This document shows positions 25,139 to 34,499 of a DNA stretch of 64,000 nucleotides, one piece after another. Position numbers and translations under genes: made by a program. Positions within the stretch are counted from its first letter, which is position 1. Each line of letters opens with the position of its first letter. Origin of the DNA: Streptomyces liliifuscus (GTDB lineage Bacteria; Actinomycetota; Actinomycetes; Streptomycetales; Streptomycetaceae); assembly GCF_016598615.1 (NCBI RefSeq), contig NZ_CP066831.1, positions 2,232,001 to 2,296,000 of the forward strand, written 5' to 3'. The notes under the pieces are model-generated. The model had not been told where the DNA came from and did no database searches. It worked only from the letters and a program-made list of their open reading frames with translations.

Positions 25139-27828
25139 AGCTGATCGAGCTCGTGGAAGCCGGCGACGTCGCCGGAGTGGTGCGGGAACTGGGTGCGCTG
25201 ACGCCGGATCAGCGAGGGGCGTGCGCCACCGAGTTGACAGCCCACTTCGAGGTCATCGCCCGGCGTGAGAGCACGGAGGCGCAGAGGATCGCCATGTTCG
25301 CCGCCCGACTGGGGTGTCAGGTCACCCCCGAGGCCACGGCGGCCTGGATCCGGTCGTACGCGTACTTCACGATGGACGCCTGGACCGTGGACCTCCTGGA
25401 CCTGTACCCAGTCGCATGGCGGACCGAGTTGGTCGCGCAGCTCGGCGAACGGGCGACGACCGCCGGCGCGGTGTTCGCGGTCACCGAGCACCTCGTCCGC
25501 GACACCGGCTGTCCGCTGCCGACCTCGCACGAGTTCGTCCTGGCGTGGCTGTACGACCGCGCCGACAGCCCGGAGCGGCAGCCGCGGGTGCTGGGCGGAG
25601 CACCCGGTACCGACTTCCTGGAGCGGCTGCGCGGAGACGACTTCACCCCGAAGCTCCTTCCACTGGCCGTGGCCCGACCAGGGCGCCTCGTCTTCGCCCC
25701 GCACACGTCGGAACGGCCGCTGGAAGCGCTCGTCGGCCTCGCTGCCGAAGGCGTCGTCGACCGTGCCGAGCTGATCCACAACCTCTTCGCGGACATGGTC
25801 GGCGATCCGCCGCACGGGGCGCAGGCGGTGGTCACGCTGGAAGCACTCGCGCTCACCCCTGCCGAACACGCCGCGGTGGCCCGCGAACGCACCGCGCTGG
25901 TCGAGCATCTTCTCGGGCGTCTCCTCGAAGACGGTACGCGCATGGAGATCGCGCCCTTCATGGTGTTCCTGCGGGCCTTGGCCCCCACACCGGCCGAAAA
26001 GGCGCTCGTGGTGCGGGACTACCTGGCGTTGCTCGACCGGTCGTTGCCCGTCGCCACGTACGCCCAGGAAATGCTGATCGGGCTGGACGAAGCGGGGCTG
26101 CTGGAGCCCGAGTTGTTCACCGAGGCGTGCGAACGGGTCCTGCTCCGACCGGAGAAGAAGCTGGTGCGCGCCCAACTCGGGTGGCTCGACCGGGTGGTGC
26201 GGCGGGATCCGGCGCGGGCAGGCCGTGCTCTGGTCGACGCGGCGGCGACGTTCGGTCACCGGGAGATGACGCTGCAGGAGCAGGCGCTCAAGCTGATCGC
26301 AAAACACCTCAAGGCCGCCGACGACTCGGTGCTGCGGGAGCTGCGGACGGCCGCCGAACAGCTCAGCCCGGGGCTGTCGGCGCGAGCCGCCGAACTGTTC
26401 GGCACACCCCGACAGCCCGGCGCACCGCAGGACGCCGGCACCGAGCAGCCGTACGCCGACGTACTGCCCGCCGTGCCCGAGCCGCGCCCGGTGCCGGGCC
26501 CCATCGCGACGGCCGTCGAGGTCGCGCAGGAGGTCGCGGCGGTCGTCGCGAACGACCAGGACGTGGTGGCGTTCGAGCGCGCCCTGGACGGACTGGTCCG
26601 GCACGCCCACCTCGACCGAACCGCACTGGCCGAGGTACTGAAGCCGGTCATGCGCACGGAACCGAAGAGCAATGTCGACTGGGTGCAGTCCGACCTCTAC
26701 GACGTGGCGCGCGCGCTGCGCGGCGACGAGCCGAGAAGCCGCGTCGCCATCATGCACCGGGCCGTCCACATCAACCGGACCGCCCCGAGCCGCAGCTACT
26801 CGCTGGCCGGCTCGATGCTCGCGGCACGCCTGGCCGAGGCGATGGAGGTCATCGAGTCCGGCACCCAGCCGTTCCTGCTGGCCGTGCCGACCTTCGCCAC
26901 CGGCGCGCTGGACGCCGCCGTACTGGTGGAGCGGATCTCGGCGCTCGACGAGCTCGGTGTCACCCCCGCGCCCGTCGACCTGGCACAGGCTCTGCTGCGG
27001 GTCACGCCGACAGCGGACCAACAGGTGCTCCGCGCGGCCGAGTCACTCGCCTCCGACGCCGGACGACGGCTGGCCCGCTGGCTGCGCGAGGGCGGCCCGG
27101 CACACCAGGACTCGGAGCCGAAGGGGTGGCCCCACTGCAAGCCGCCGAAGCCCGCGTCGCAGGGGTGGTGGACACCCGCATACCCCGGAGTCGACATCGA
27201 TCCCCCGCTCCCGCGGGTCGCCGCGGCCCTGATCGGGCCGTACGTCGGCAACTCGGGCCTGTCCGACCCGATGGCACCCTTCTGGGTGGCCCAACTGCCG
27301 CATCACCGCGACGAGTTGATGGCACGCGACTACTTCGAGCCGCGCATGTCCCACCGTGGGTGGCCCCGCAACCTGCCGTATGTCGCGGAGTCCGGCGGGC
27401 CGGCGGGTTACGCCGTGCACCTCGCCCTCGCGTTCGGACTGCTCCAGCAGATTGACGGCGACGCGGTGGTGGACGCCATGCTGGTACTCGCCGCACGGAA
27501 GCAGCTGGACACGGACCTGCTCGGACGGCAGTCGGAGGCGCTGCTGAACCACGGGTTGTCCAACGCGGACAAGGCAAGCGGCTCGCTGCGAGCCGCCGCC
27601 GAGACGGGCGCGTACGCCACCGTGTGGTCCGTACTCCGAGCCGCCCTGCCCGGTCTCCTGGGCGACACCCAGGTCCGGGGCACGGCAGCTCTGCTGGCAC
27701 TCGCCGTCGAGTGCGCTTCCCGGTGTGGCGCCAAGGGAGAGATCGCCGAGGTCACGGCGCTGGCCGACCGCAAGGGATCGAGCCAGGCGGTGAAGAACGC
27801 GCGGTTGCTGCGCGACGCGTTGCGCTGA
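25135..27828 (+). CDS. DUF6493-type large helical-repeat protein
   Basis: 897 aa. An almost wholly alpha-helical protein with HEAT-like character: repeated amphipathic Leu/Ala-rich helices from MKLIELVEAGDVAGVVREL to the end. A Pro-rich linker (~residues 420-460, VLPAVPEPRPVPGPI) splits it into two helical blocks. The C-terminal half holds an unusual W/P-rich segment (GWPHCKPPKPASQGWWTPAY). No catalytic motif is visible. The family is known mainly as a neighbour of SWIM proteins; it may be a scaffold. The ATG overlaps the SWIM stop, and the frame that extends further upstream is only a shadow of the SWIM gene. Confidence 0.75.
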   Translation: MKLIELVEAGDVAGVVRELGALTPDQRGACATELTAHFEVIARRESTEAQRIAMFAARLGCQVTPEATAAWIRSYAYFTMDAWTVDLLDLYPVAWRTELVAQLGERATTAGAVFAVTEHLVRDTGCPLPTSHEFVLAWLYDRADSPERQPRVLGGAPGTDFLERLRGDDFTPKLLPLAVARPGRLVFAPHTSERPLEALVGLAAEGVVDRAELIHNLFADMVGDPPHGAQAVVTLEALALTPAEHAAVARERTALVEHLLGRLLEDGTRMEIAPFMVFLRALAPTPAEKALVVRDYLALLDRSLPVATYAQEMLIGLDEAGLLEPELFTEACERVLLRPEKKLVRAQLGWLDRVVRRDPARAGRALVDAAATFGHREMTLQEQALKLIAKHLKAADDSVLRELRTAAEQLSPGLSARAAELFGTPRQPGAPQDAGTEQPYADVLPAVPEPRPVPGPIATAVEVAQEVAAVVANDQDVVAFERALDGLVRHAHLDRTALAEVLKPVMRTEPKSNVDWVQSDLYDVARALRGDEPRSRVAIMHRAVHINRTAPSRSYSLAGSMLAARLAEAMEVIESGTQPFLLAVPTFATGALDAAVLVERISALDELGVTPAPVDLAQALLRVTPTADQQVLRAAESLASDAGRRLARWLREGGPAHQDSEPKGWPHCKPPKPASQGWWTPAYPGVDIDPPLPRVAAALIGPYVGNSGLSDPMAPFWVAQLPHHRDELMARDYFEPRMSHRGWPRNLPYVAESGGPAGYAVHLALAFGLLQQIDGDAVVDAMLVLAARKQLDTDLLGRQSEALLNHGLSNADKASGSLRAAAETGAYATVWSVLRAALPGLLGDTQVRGTAALLALAVECASRCGAKGEIAEVTALADRKGSSQAVKNARLLRDALR

Positions 27829-27876
27829 CGAGGACGCCGGTACGCGCCCGCCGGGTCCGATGGATCCGGCGGAGTG

Positions 27877-27924
27877 ACGGTCCCGCCCGCGTACGGGCAG
27901 GACCGTCGTTGCGGGCGGGACCGT
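27877..27924 (+). terminator. Terminator-like hairpin after the DUF6493 gene
   Basis: ACGGTCCCGCCCGC (27877-27890) pairs perfectly with GCGGGCGGGACCGT (27911-27924) over a 20-nt loop. The right arm lies inside the 18-bp tandem repeat, so any of its copies could pair with the left arm. Confidence 0.6.
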
Positions 27925-27971
27925 CGTCGCGGGCAGGACCGTCGTCGCGGGCAGGACCGTCGTCGCGGGCG
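27900..27971. repeat. 18-bp tandem repeat x4
   Basis: GGACCGTCGT(T/C)GCGGGC(G/A) occurs four times back to back, then breaks off at GGACCGGACC. It sits between the convergent DUF6493 and EF-G-like genes. Near-identity of the copies points to recent expansion by slippage. Confidence 0.9.
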
Positions 27972-28023
27972 GGACCGGACCGCGGCTCCGGCTACCGGCG
28001 AGGTGTCCCGTCGGCAACCGAAC

Positions 28024-30156
28024 TCATGCCGAAGCCTCCGCCGATGCCGACACCGTTGCCGGAGCGGGGGCGTAGCCGGTGGGCCGGGTGGTGAAGACTC
28101 CCCGGCCCTGCGTCCGGCTGCGCAGCCGGGTCGCGTAGCCGAACAGCTCGGCCAGGGGCACGGTGGCGGTGAGCACCGCCGTGCCCGCTCCCGTTCCCGC
28201 TCCCCCGCGCGTGGTCGAGTCGGTGACCCGTCCGCGCCGCGCCGCCAGGTCGCCGAGCACCCCGCCGAGGAAGTCCTCGGGCACGGTGACCGTGACCTCG
28301 ACCACCGGTTCCAGGAGGACCATCGCGCAGGCGCGCAGTGCCTCCCGGAGCGCCTGCCGTCCGGCCGTCCGGAACGCCATCTCCGAAGAGTCCTTCGAAT
28401 GGGTCGCGCCGTCGGTCAGGACCACCCGCAGCCCGGTCACCTGATGACCGCCGAGCGGCCCTTCGCCCAGCGCGTCCCGGCAACCGGCCTCCACCGCCCG
28501 CACATACTCCTGCGGTACACGTCCGCCGACGACGACCGACCGGAACTCGAAGCCCGTCGCACTGTCACCGGCCGCGTCCGAGGCGTCCGGCAGGGGTTCC
28601 ACGTCGAGGACGACATGCGCGAACTGCCCCGCGCCGCCGTCCTGTTTGACGTGCCGGTGGACGTGTCCCGTGACCCCACGTACGACGGTCTCCCGGTACG
28701 CCACCTTCGGCCGGCCGACCCGGACGTCCAGCTCGTGGGCGCGCCGGATCTTCTCCACCGCCACCTCCAGATGCAGTTCGCCCATGCCGGACAGCAGTGT
28801 CTGTCCGGTCTCGGGGTCGGTCCGGACGACCAGCGAGGGGTCCTCCTCGACCAGCCGCGCCAACGCCGACACCAGACGGTCCGTGTCCGTACGGGCACGG
28901 GCCTCGACCGCCACGGAGACGACCGGCTCGGCCGTGGTCGGCGGTTCGAGGACCAGCGGGGCTCCGGGCGCGCACACGGTCGCACCGGCGCGGGCCGTCT
29001 TCAGCCCGACCACCGCGACGATGTCCCCGGCCACCGCCCGGTCCAACTGGGCGTGCCGGTCGGCCTGGACGCGCAGGATCCGCCCGATCCGCTCGGTACG
29101 CGGCGCGCCGGCGTCCCACACGGTCACAGCTTCTCCCTTCCGGATCGTTCCCGAGTACACCCGCAGACAGGTCAGCCGCCCGGTGGCCGTGGCGTTCACC
29201 TTGAACGCCAGTGCCGCGAACGGCGCCGCGGGGTCGGCAGCCCGCTCCTCCTCTCCTCCGTCCCCGTCCCGGACACCGCGCACGGCGGGTACGTCCAACG
29301 GCGAGGGCAGGTAGGCCACCACGGCGTCCAGCAGCGGCTCGATCCCCCGGTTGCGGTAGGCCGAGCCGCACAGCACGACCACCCCGTCACCGGTACGGGT
29401 CAGGTCGCGCAGCGCGCCTTCGAGGGTCCGCGCGGAGACGGCCGACTCCGCGCAGAACTCCTCCAGCGCTCCGGGATGAAGTTCGGCAACCGCTTCTTCC
29501 AGCACTCGACGCCGCCGCTGGGCCTCGTCGACCAGCGCATCGGGTACGGGCCTCTCCTCGACCGAGTCACGGCCTTCGGCCCAGACCAACGCCCGCATAC
29601 GCAGCAGATCGACGACCCCGCCGAACCCGTCCTCGGCGCCGATCGGCAACTGGACGACCAGCGGGGCCGGGTGCAGCCGCTGCCGGATCGACTCGACAGC
29701 CGTGTCGAGGTCGGCGCCGGCCCGGTCCAGCTTGTTGACGAAGGCGATGCGCGGAACCCCGTACCGGTCGGCCTGGCGCCATACGGACTCGCTCTGCGGC
29801 TCGACGCCCGCGACGGCGTCGAACACCGCGATCGCCCCGTCGAGCACCCGCAGCGAACGTGCGACCTCGTCGGAGAAGTCGACGTGCCCCGGAGTGTCGA
29901 TGAGGTTGATCCGATGCCCGTCCCAGCCACAACTCACGGCCGCGGCAAAGATGGTGATCCCCCGGTCCCGCTCCTGGGAGTCGAAGTCGGTGACGGTCGT
30001 GCCGTCATGGACCTCGCCCCGCTTGTGCGTGGTCCCGGTGACATACAGGATCCGCTCGGTGACGGTGGTCTTCCCGGCGTCCACGTGGGCGAGGATGCCC
30101 AGATTGCGGACGGTGGTCAGTGGGTTGACGGGATTTCGGTGGGGTTCGGTACGCAC
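28024..30156 (-). CDS. Second elongation factor G (EF-G paralogue / TetM-like translation GTPase)
   Basis: 710 aa from GTG 30156. G-motifs are intact: [13 protein letters not shown] (switch I), DTPGH and NKLD, followed by the EF-G domains II-V ([10 protein letters not shown] in domain III-IV). Streptomyces carry a divergent second EF-G besides the fusA one; ribosome-protection proteins such as TetM share the same architecture. The sequence is Ala/Arg-rich and contains a short acidic insertion ([13 protein letters not shown]). It may act in recycling, stress or antibiotic tolerance. A 38-codon ORF with its own strong ribosome site lies 144 nt upstream in the leader. Confidence 0.85.
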   Translation of the reverse strand: MRTEPHRNPVNPLTTVRNLGILAHVDAGKTTVTERILYVTGTTHKRGEVHDGTTVTDFDSQERDRGITIFAAAVSCGWDGHRINLIDTPGHVDFSDEVARSLRVLDGAIAVFDAVAGVEPQSESVWRQADRYGVPRIAFVNKLDRAGADLDTAVESIRQRLHPAPLVVQLPIGAEDGFGGVVDLLRMRALVWAEGRDSVEERPVPDALVDEAQRRRRVLEEAVAELHPGALEEFCAESAVSARTLEGALRDLTRTGDGVVVLCGSAYRNRGIEPLLDAVVAYLPSPLDVPAVRGVRDGDGGEEERAADPAAPFAALAFKVNATATGRLTCLRVYSGTIRKGEAVTVWDAGAPRTERIGRILRVQADRHAQLDRAVAGDIVAVVGLKTARAGATVCAPGAPLVLEPPTTAEPVVSVAVEARARTDTDRLVSALARLVEEDPSLVVRTDPETGQTLLSGMGELHLEVAVEKIRRAHELDVRVGRPKVAYRETVVRGVTGHVHRHVKQDGGAGQFAHVVLDVEPLPDASDAAGDSATGFEFRSVVVGGRVPQEYVRAVEAGCRDALGEGPLGGHQVTGLRVVLTDGATHSKDSSEMAFRTAGRQALREALRACAMVLLEPVVEVTVTVPEDFLGGVLGDLAARRGRVTDSTTRGGAGTGAGTAVLTATVPLAELFGYATRLRSRTQGRGVFTTRPTGYAPAPATVSASAEASA

Positions 30157-30299
30157 GGCCCATGGCCTTTCAGGATGTTCCAGAAGGGGTCGGCGCAATT
30201 CCCTGACGAACGGGCCATGACCTGCGGGCACTCCGGAACCCGCGCGGCCGCAAACCGCAAGCGGACGGGCATGCGGGGCGGGGGTGGGGCGTGCGGAGA

Positions 30300-30416
30300 T
30301 CAGGCGTTCGTCAGGGTCATCCGGGGCCGGCCGCGCAGCCGACACCGGACACCCGAAGACACGAGGATCACCTCGTACCGCGACGGGGGAACAACAACAG
30401 CGGTGCGGTAACGCAT
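30300..30416 (-). CDS. 38-residue leader peptide / short ORF upstream of EF-G paralogue
   Basis: ATG 30416 is preceded by a strong GAGGGGAG site at good spacing, and the ORF ends in TGA at 30302-30300. The product is basic, beginning [20 protein letters not shown] and ending MTLTNA, with a GTT GTT GTT run encoding three valines. It ends 144 nt before the EF-G-like start. TetM-type ribosome-protection genes are known to be controlled by leader-peptide attenuation, which makes a regulatory uORF plausible. It could also be an independent small protein. Confidence 0.55.
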   Translation of the reverse strand: MRYRTAVVVPPSRYEVILVSSGVRCRLRGRPRMTLTNA

Positions 30417-30481
30417 GGCCGGGCTCCCCTCAATTGGTCACGGGACGCGCCACGTTGGTGTGCGGCGCGCGTTGTGGGGCG

Positions 30482-30487
30482 AGTCTA
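30482..30487 (-). promoter_or_regulatory. Possible -10 box for the leader/EF-G transcript
   Basis: TAGACT on the minus strand, about 65 nt before the leader ORF start. The expected -35 position reads TGCCGC, a weak match, so only the -10 supports it. The same TAGACTCG string occurs before the GT2/LCP operon. Confidence 0.35.
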
Positions 30488-30526
30488 GGGAACCAGGCGG
30501 GGGCGCGGCACCGGGTTTTCCGGGGC

Positions 30527-31360
30527 TCAGTTCGTCGCCTCGCCCCGCCGCTGTTCCGGACGGGCGGGCGCGATGATGGTGGGGGCGTGGCCGGGCGGTG
30601 CGAGGCTGTCCGTGCCGAGCACCTGGCAGCGTGTCAGGCCGTGTCGGGACCACAGGGCCGCCGTCCACGCGCAGAGCAGGGCGTCGATGAGGTCTTCGCG
30701 GTGCTTGTAGAGGGCGTCGCGCTCCGGTGAGGGCTCGGTCACGAGTTGCCGGGACACCGGGTGGGAATCGAGGAGCAGCGGCGGATCGGCCTCGGCCAGG
30801 CCCGAGAGACGCGCGATCAGTTCGTCGCACGTGGCCGCCCGAGTCGCACGCCACCCCTGCTGCGGTCTCCGTCCCGGCCGCTTGTACCTGGGGCGTTCCT
30901 GGCTGTAGCCGAACTCCTCGGCGCCGACCAGGGTCGTGTACGGATAGCACTCGGACATGACCAGGCCGTCGGTCGGGGGCCCGCCCCTGCCGTCGTCGTA
31001 GGCCCAGCCGGACTCCTGCAGTCTTTTCCGCAGCAGGACGCCGGCCTGGCGGGGAGAGCCCTGGTTGGTGCTGTTCGCGCTCACCTTCCAACGCCCGTAC
31101 CGTCGGCCGACGTCACGCTCGCACGGCCGCTGGCCGGCCGGGTTGTCGACGACCAGCGGCGCGTCGACGAAGACCAGGGTCGATCCGTCGACGGCTGTCC
31201 CGGCAAGCCACTCCAGCGTCTCCTCGACCCCGCGCGTCCAGCCGCAGTCGATCACCACGCCGCGGCCGTCGACGGCGGCCACCCCGGTCTCGTTGGGCTT
31301 GACCCGCGCCCCGCCGTGCGACCAGGCGAGGTCGATACCTATGAACCGCTCCATCCCCAT
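30527..31360 (-). CDS. DUF429 family protein (predicted RNase H-like nuclease fold)
   Basis: 277 aa from the ATG at 31360, with a second ATG two codons on. It opens with the family hallmark FIGIDLAWSHGG and contains LVFVDAPLVVDNPAGQRPCE, MSECYPYTTLVG and YKHREDLIDALLCAWTA. The conserved Asp residues at FIGIDLA, FVDAPL and KHREDLIDA resemble an RNase H-like active site, but function is unknown. No clear ribosome site. A longer frame extends upstream but lacks family features. Confidence 0.8.
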   Translation of the reverse strand: MGMERFIGIDLAWSHGGARVKPNETGVAAVDGRGVVIDCGWTRGVEETLEWLAGTAVDGSTLVFVDAPLVVDNPAGQRPCERDVGRRYGRWKVSANSTNQGSPRQAGVLLRKRLQESGWAYDDGRGGPPTDGLVMSECYPYTTLVGAEEFGYSQERPRYKRPGRRPQQGWRATRAATCDELIARLSGLAEADPPLLLDSHPVSRQLVTEPSPERDALYKHREDLIDALLCAWTAALWSRHGLTRCQVLGTDSLAPPGHAPTIIAPARPEQRRGEATN

Positions 31361-31412
31361 GCGTCGGTGGTACCAGACATCGGACTCCGTCGCGCAGGGC
31401 GGCAGGTCCTGG

Positions 31413-31835
31413 CTAGCCCATCGCCTGGTTGCTGTCCTTGTGACTGCCCCAGCCGTGCCAGCGGTCGATCTCGATCCACGCGCTGATCCGGCGGCGTTTC
31501 CGGCTCGTGTACGCGTGGCCCAGGTATTGCGTGGACAGCCGGTCGATGTCGGCCAGGCCCTCGTCGTCGCGCAGTTCGGCGACACGGCCGATGAGGGTCA
31601 CATGGGTGTACCAGCCGGACTCGTCCAGCACGGTCAGGGTGACCCGCGGGTCGTTGCGGATGTGGTCGAGCCGCTTGCGGCCCTCGTCCATGTTGACCAG
31701 CACGCGCCCGTCGTCCCAGAGGTACCAGGTGGCCGCGGACACCGGCTGTCCATCGGACCGGAGGGTGGCGATGACGGCGGGGTTGGGCTTCCTCAGCATG
31801 GCGACCACGGCCTCGGGAAGCGGCGGCTTCGACAC
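31413..31835 (-). CDS. PPOX-class F420/FMN-dependent oxidoreductase
   Basis: 140 aa, GTG start with a GAGGAGAG site. A split-barrel flavin-binding protein: PAVIATLRSDGQPVSAATWY, GRVLVNMDEGRKRLDHIRND and PRVTLTVLDESGWYTHVTLI, ending with ISAWIEIDRWHGWG. Actinobacterial members often use deazaflavin F420 to reduce enoate or quinone-like substrates, or bind heme/biliverdin. Cofactor choice cannot be settled by eye. It stands alone, 52 bp upstream of the DUF429 gene on the same strand. Confidence 0.85.
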   Translation of the reverse strand: MSKPPLPEAVVAMLRKPNPAVIATLRSDGQPVSAATWYLWDDGRVLVNMDEGRKRLDHIRNDPRVTLTVLDESGWYTHVTLIGRVAELRDDEGLADIDRLSTQYLGHAYTSRKRRRISAWIEIDRWHGWGSHKDSNQAMG

Positions 31836-32049
31836 GAACTCTCCTCTGCGTCATGGCTTCACGTTCCGCACGGCCCCGCCCCGTGCGTCCGGCGTCCGGC
31901 GTCCGGCGACTGAAGCTCGTCAACTGGTCCACGGGGGCACACACCCACGCTGCCACATCCCGGGGCCGAAGCCGCGACGCCTCCCGGGGCGCAGGCGGTG
32001 GAACCGGCTCGGGGGGCCTCCGATATGCCCGTATGCCCGCCCGCCGTTG

Positions 32050-32055
32050 TATAAC
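32050..32055 (+). promoter_or_regulatory. Possible -10 giving a leaderless transcript
   Basis: TATAAC lies 6 nt before the ATG of the DUF952 gene, and no ribosome site is visible between them. This is the layout of leaderless Streptomyces mRNAs. No good -35 is seen. Confidence 0.45.
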
Positions 32056-32061
32056 CGGCCC

Positions 32062-32424
32062 ATGATCTACCACGCTGTGACGCTCGGTGACTGGACCGCC
32101 CGTCCCGACCAGCCGTACGCCCCCGCCTCCCTCGCGGAGGACGGTTTCGTCCACTGCTCGCCCGACGAGACGACCACGCTGGCCGTGGTCAACGCCTTCT
32201 ACCGGGACGCGCCGAGGCCCCTGCTGGCACTGCTCCTCGACGAGGACCGGCTCGCCGCGAGGTGCGTATGGGAGGCGCCGGATCCCACCCCGCCGCCGGG
32301 GGTCGACGAAGGTGTCCTGTTCCCCCACGTGTTCGGCCCCCTCAACCGCGACGCCGTCGAACGCGTCCTGGAGATCCAGTGGGACGAGGAAGGCCGGGCG
32401 ACGGGTCTCAAGGACCTGAACTGA
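32062..32424 (+). CDS. DUF952 family protein
   Basis: 120 aa. MIYHAVTLGDW, AEDGFVHCSPDE and LFPHVFGPLNRDAV match the DUF952 family in content and length. The conserved FVHCS and FPHVFGPL segments are present. Function unknown; the fold is small and enzyme-like. The ATG is chosen because the frame upstream has no coding character and a TATAAC box sits directly before it. Neighbours give no functional hint. Confidence 0.8.
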   Translation: MIYHAVTLGDWTARPDQPYAPASLAEDGFVHCSPDETTTLAVVNAFYRDAPRPLLALLLDEDRLAARCVWEAPDPTPPPGVDEGVLFPHVFGPLNRDAVERVLEIQWDEEGRATGLKDLN

Positions 32425-32503
32425 CGGTCCGTCGAGTCCGCACTCCGGGCGCCCAACATGGCTTTTCCCGGCCCGACTTGGCCTCCCTCGCCCTCACTCG
32501 GCC

Positions 32504-33541
32504 CTACTCACCCTTGAGTTCCGCGATGCCGACAGGGACGCCGGTGGTGACCGACCGGACGGCCGCGAGCGCGATGGACAGTGCGGCCCGGGCGTCCTCG
32601 CCGGTGGCGAAGGGGGTGCGACCGGTACGGACGCTGTCGGCGAAGTCGGCGAGTTCGGCCACGTACGCGTCGTGGAACAGGTCCTGGTCGTAGGTGACGC
32701 AGTCGGCGGCTGCGCCGTCCGGGCCGTACGAGGTGAGATGGGTGCGGCGGATGTCGCCCATGGTGAGCATGCCGGCGGAGCCGAAGACCTCGCCGCGCAC
32801 GTCATAGCCGTACACCGCCTGGAAGTTGGCCTCTGCGGTGGCGAGGGCGCCGTTGTCGAAGCGGATCGTGACCACGGCGGTGTCGAGCAGGCCCCGGTCC
32901 TTGAAGTCGGGGCGGACCAGGGCGTCGGCCCAGGCGAAGACCTCGACCGGTTCGGCGCCGGGGTTGAGGAAGCGCAGGGCGTCGAAGTCGTGGATCAGGG
33001 TTTCGAGGAAGATCGTCCACGGCGGGATACGGGACGGGTCGTCGAGCCTGGGATCCCGGGTGAGTGAGCGCAGCAATTGGGGTGTGCCGATGTCACCGGC
33101 GCCGATCTTGTCGTGGGCGGCGCGGAAGCCGGTGTCGTAACGACGGTTGAAGCCCACCTGGAGCGGCACACCCGCGTCGCGAGCCGCGGCGATGGCCCGG
33201 TCGGCATCCGCGAGGGTGACGGCCATGGGCTTCTCGCAGTAGACCGCCTTCCCCGCCCGGGCCGCCGCCACGACCAGTTCGGCATGGGTGCGGGCCGGCG
33301 TCGCGATCACCACCGCCTCGATCCGCGGGTCGGCGAGGAGTTCGCCGATCTCGGTGTACGCCGTGGGACGGCCGAGTTGGTCCGCGAGCCGGTCCGCCAG
33401 TTGGTTCGCGGCGCCCGGCGCCGGGTCGGCGACGGCGGCGAGGCGGACACCGGGGAGGCGGCGGGCGAGCGTCTCGGCGTGGAAGGAGCCCATCCGGCCG
33501 GCACCGATGAGGCCGACGGCGAGAGGCTGGTGTGTGGTCAT
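32504..33541 (-). CDS. Gfo/Idh/MocA oxidoreductase (inositol 2-dehydrogenase-like)
   Basis: 345 aa from the ATG at 33541 (CGGAGAA site). The N-terminal Rossmann fold reads VGLIGAGRMGSFHAETLARR. The family Lys is in VYCEKPMAVT, and the catalytic Asp/His pair in LETLIHDFDALRFL. It oxidises a hydroxyl of myo-inositol or a related sugar with NAD(P). It is downstream of a sugar-isomerase-type TIM-barrel gene on the same strand, and both are probably controlled by the divergent LacI regulator through the operators near 34500. The exact sugar is unknown. Confidence 0.88.
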   Translation of the reverse strand: MTTHQPLAVGLIGAGRMGSFHAETLARRLPGVRLAAVADPAPGAANQLADRLADQLGRPTAYTEIGELLADPRIEAVVIATPARTHAELVVAAARAGKAVYCEKPMAVTLADADRAIAAARDAGVPLQVGFNRRYDTGFRAAHDKIGAGDIGTPQLLRSLTRDPRLDDPSRIPPWTIFLETLIHDFDALRFLNPGAEPVEVFAWADALVRPDFKDRGLLDTAVVTIRFDNGALATAEANFQAVYGYDVRGEVFGSAGMLTMGDIRRTHLTSYGPDGAAADCVTYDQDLFHDAYVAELADFADSVRTGRTPFATGEDARAALSIALAAVRSVTTGVPVGIAELKGE

Positions 33542-33625
33542 CCGGGTTCTCCGTACGTCTGCGGGGCGGGCGTTGGCGGGAAGGGACGCGTGTGGAATGC
33601 GGTGCCACGCGGAACGCGGCCCGTG

Positions 33626-33679
33626 TGGAATTGCGGCGCCGCCCGGAATCGCAGCGCCGTATGGAATTGCGGCGCCGTC
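33626..33679. repeat. 18-bp tandem repeat x3 at the TIM-barrel gene 3' end
   Basis: TGGAATTGCGGCGCCG(C/T)C at 33626-33643, a decayed middle copy at 33644-33661 and a third at 33662-33679. The last copy includes the stop codon region of the TIM-barrel gene. Further decayed copies extend toward 33590. Confidence 0.85.
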
Positions 33680-34460
33680 AGGGCGTGAAGGCCGAGCGGA
33701 ACCTCTCCAGAGCAAGGTCGCTGTCGGTGGAGGCCCATGCCTCCATGGCGACGGTTCCCTCATAGCCGAGGTCGACGAGGGCGCGCGCGACGGCCGGGTA
33801 GTTGATCTCCCCCGTCCCCGGTTCGCAGCGGCCGGGAACGTCGGCGACCTGGATCTCGCCGATCAGGCCCAGGCCGTGGGCCCGGCGGACCAGTTCGACG
33901 AGGTTCCCCTCGCCGATCTGCGCGTGGTAGAGGTCGAGGTTCATCCGCAGTCCGGGGCGGTCCACGGCGGCGACCAGGGCCAGGGTGTCGGCGGCCTTGG
34001 CGAACGGCACCCCTGGGTGGTCCACGGCGGTGTTGAGGTTCTCCAGAGTGAAGGTGATCCCGGCGCTCTCACCCAGCTCGGCGAGGCGGGTGAGCGTACG
34101 GTGGGCGGCGATCCACATCTCGCCGGTGGGCTCGCTCGTCACCGGCACCACGGGCAGGCCCTCGCCGTCCAGGCCGGTGCCGTGGAGGTTCAGCCGGGGG
34201 CAGCTGAGCTGCTCGGCCGCGCGGACCGACTCCTCGGCGGTACGCAGGAGTTCGGCGGCCCCGTCCTCGTCGGTGAGGCTGCCACGGATGTAGCCGGTCA
34301 TCGAGGAGAACTCGGCCGGGGTCCGGGCCAGGGCGTCGAGGTCGTGCCGGGTCCAGTCCCAGATCTCGACCTGGAATCCGGCGTCGTGAATGCGACCTGC
34401 CCGCTCGGATATCGGCAGGTCCCGGAAGACCATCTCGGCACAGACCGCCAACGTGAACAT
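33678..34460 (-). CDS. Sugar phosphate isomerase/epimerase (hydroxypyruvate isomerase-like TIM barrel)
   Basis: 260 aa from the ATG at 34460 (FTLAVCAEMVF onward). Motifs of the AP-endonuclease-2-like isomerases are present: ITFTLENLNTAVDHPG, LRMNLDLYHAQIGEG, IGEIQVADVPGRCEPGTGEI and GTVAMEA. Conserved Glu and Asp/His metal ligands can be placed in ENLN, DLYHAQ and EAW. Typical activities are hydroxypyruvate isomerase or inosose isomerase. The first operator palindrome lies 40 nt upstream. The N-terminal extension in a longer frame is not needed. Confidence 0.85.
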   Translation of the reverse strand: MFTLAVCAEMVFRDLPISERAGRIHDAGFQVEIWDWTRHDLDALARTPAEFSSMTGYIRGSLTDEDGAAELLRTAEESVRAAEQLSCPRLNLHGTGLDGEGLPVVPVTSEPTGEMWIAAHRTLTRLAELGESAGITFTLENLNTAVDHPGVPFAKAADTLALVAAVDRPGLRMNLDLYHAQIGEGNLVELVRRAHGLGLIGEIQVADVPGRCEPGTGEINYPAVARALVDLGYEGTVAMEAWASTDSDLALERFRSAFTP

Positions 34461-34499
34461 CGCTGCTCGCCCTCTCTCGGTTCGCCACGGCACCCCCGA

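Larger units (their letters stand above)
30157..30526. other. Leader region of the EF-G paralogue
   Basis: 370 bp between the DUF429 stop and the EF-G-like GTG. It holds a possible -10 (TAGACT) and the 38-codon leader ORF, both listed separately. No other gene is seen. Confidence 0.6.

Noticed and set aside
24409..27828. 1139-codon version of the DUF6493 gene
   Set aside because: The extra upstream codons lie out of frame over the SWIM gene. The ATG overlapping the SWIM stop sets the real start.
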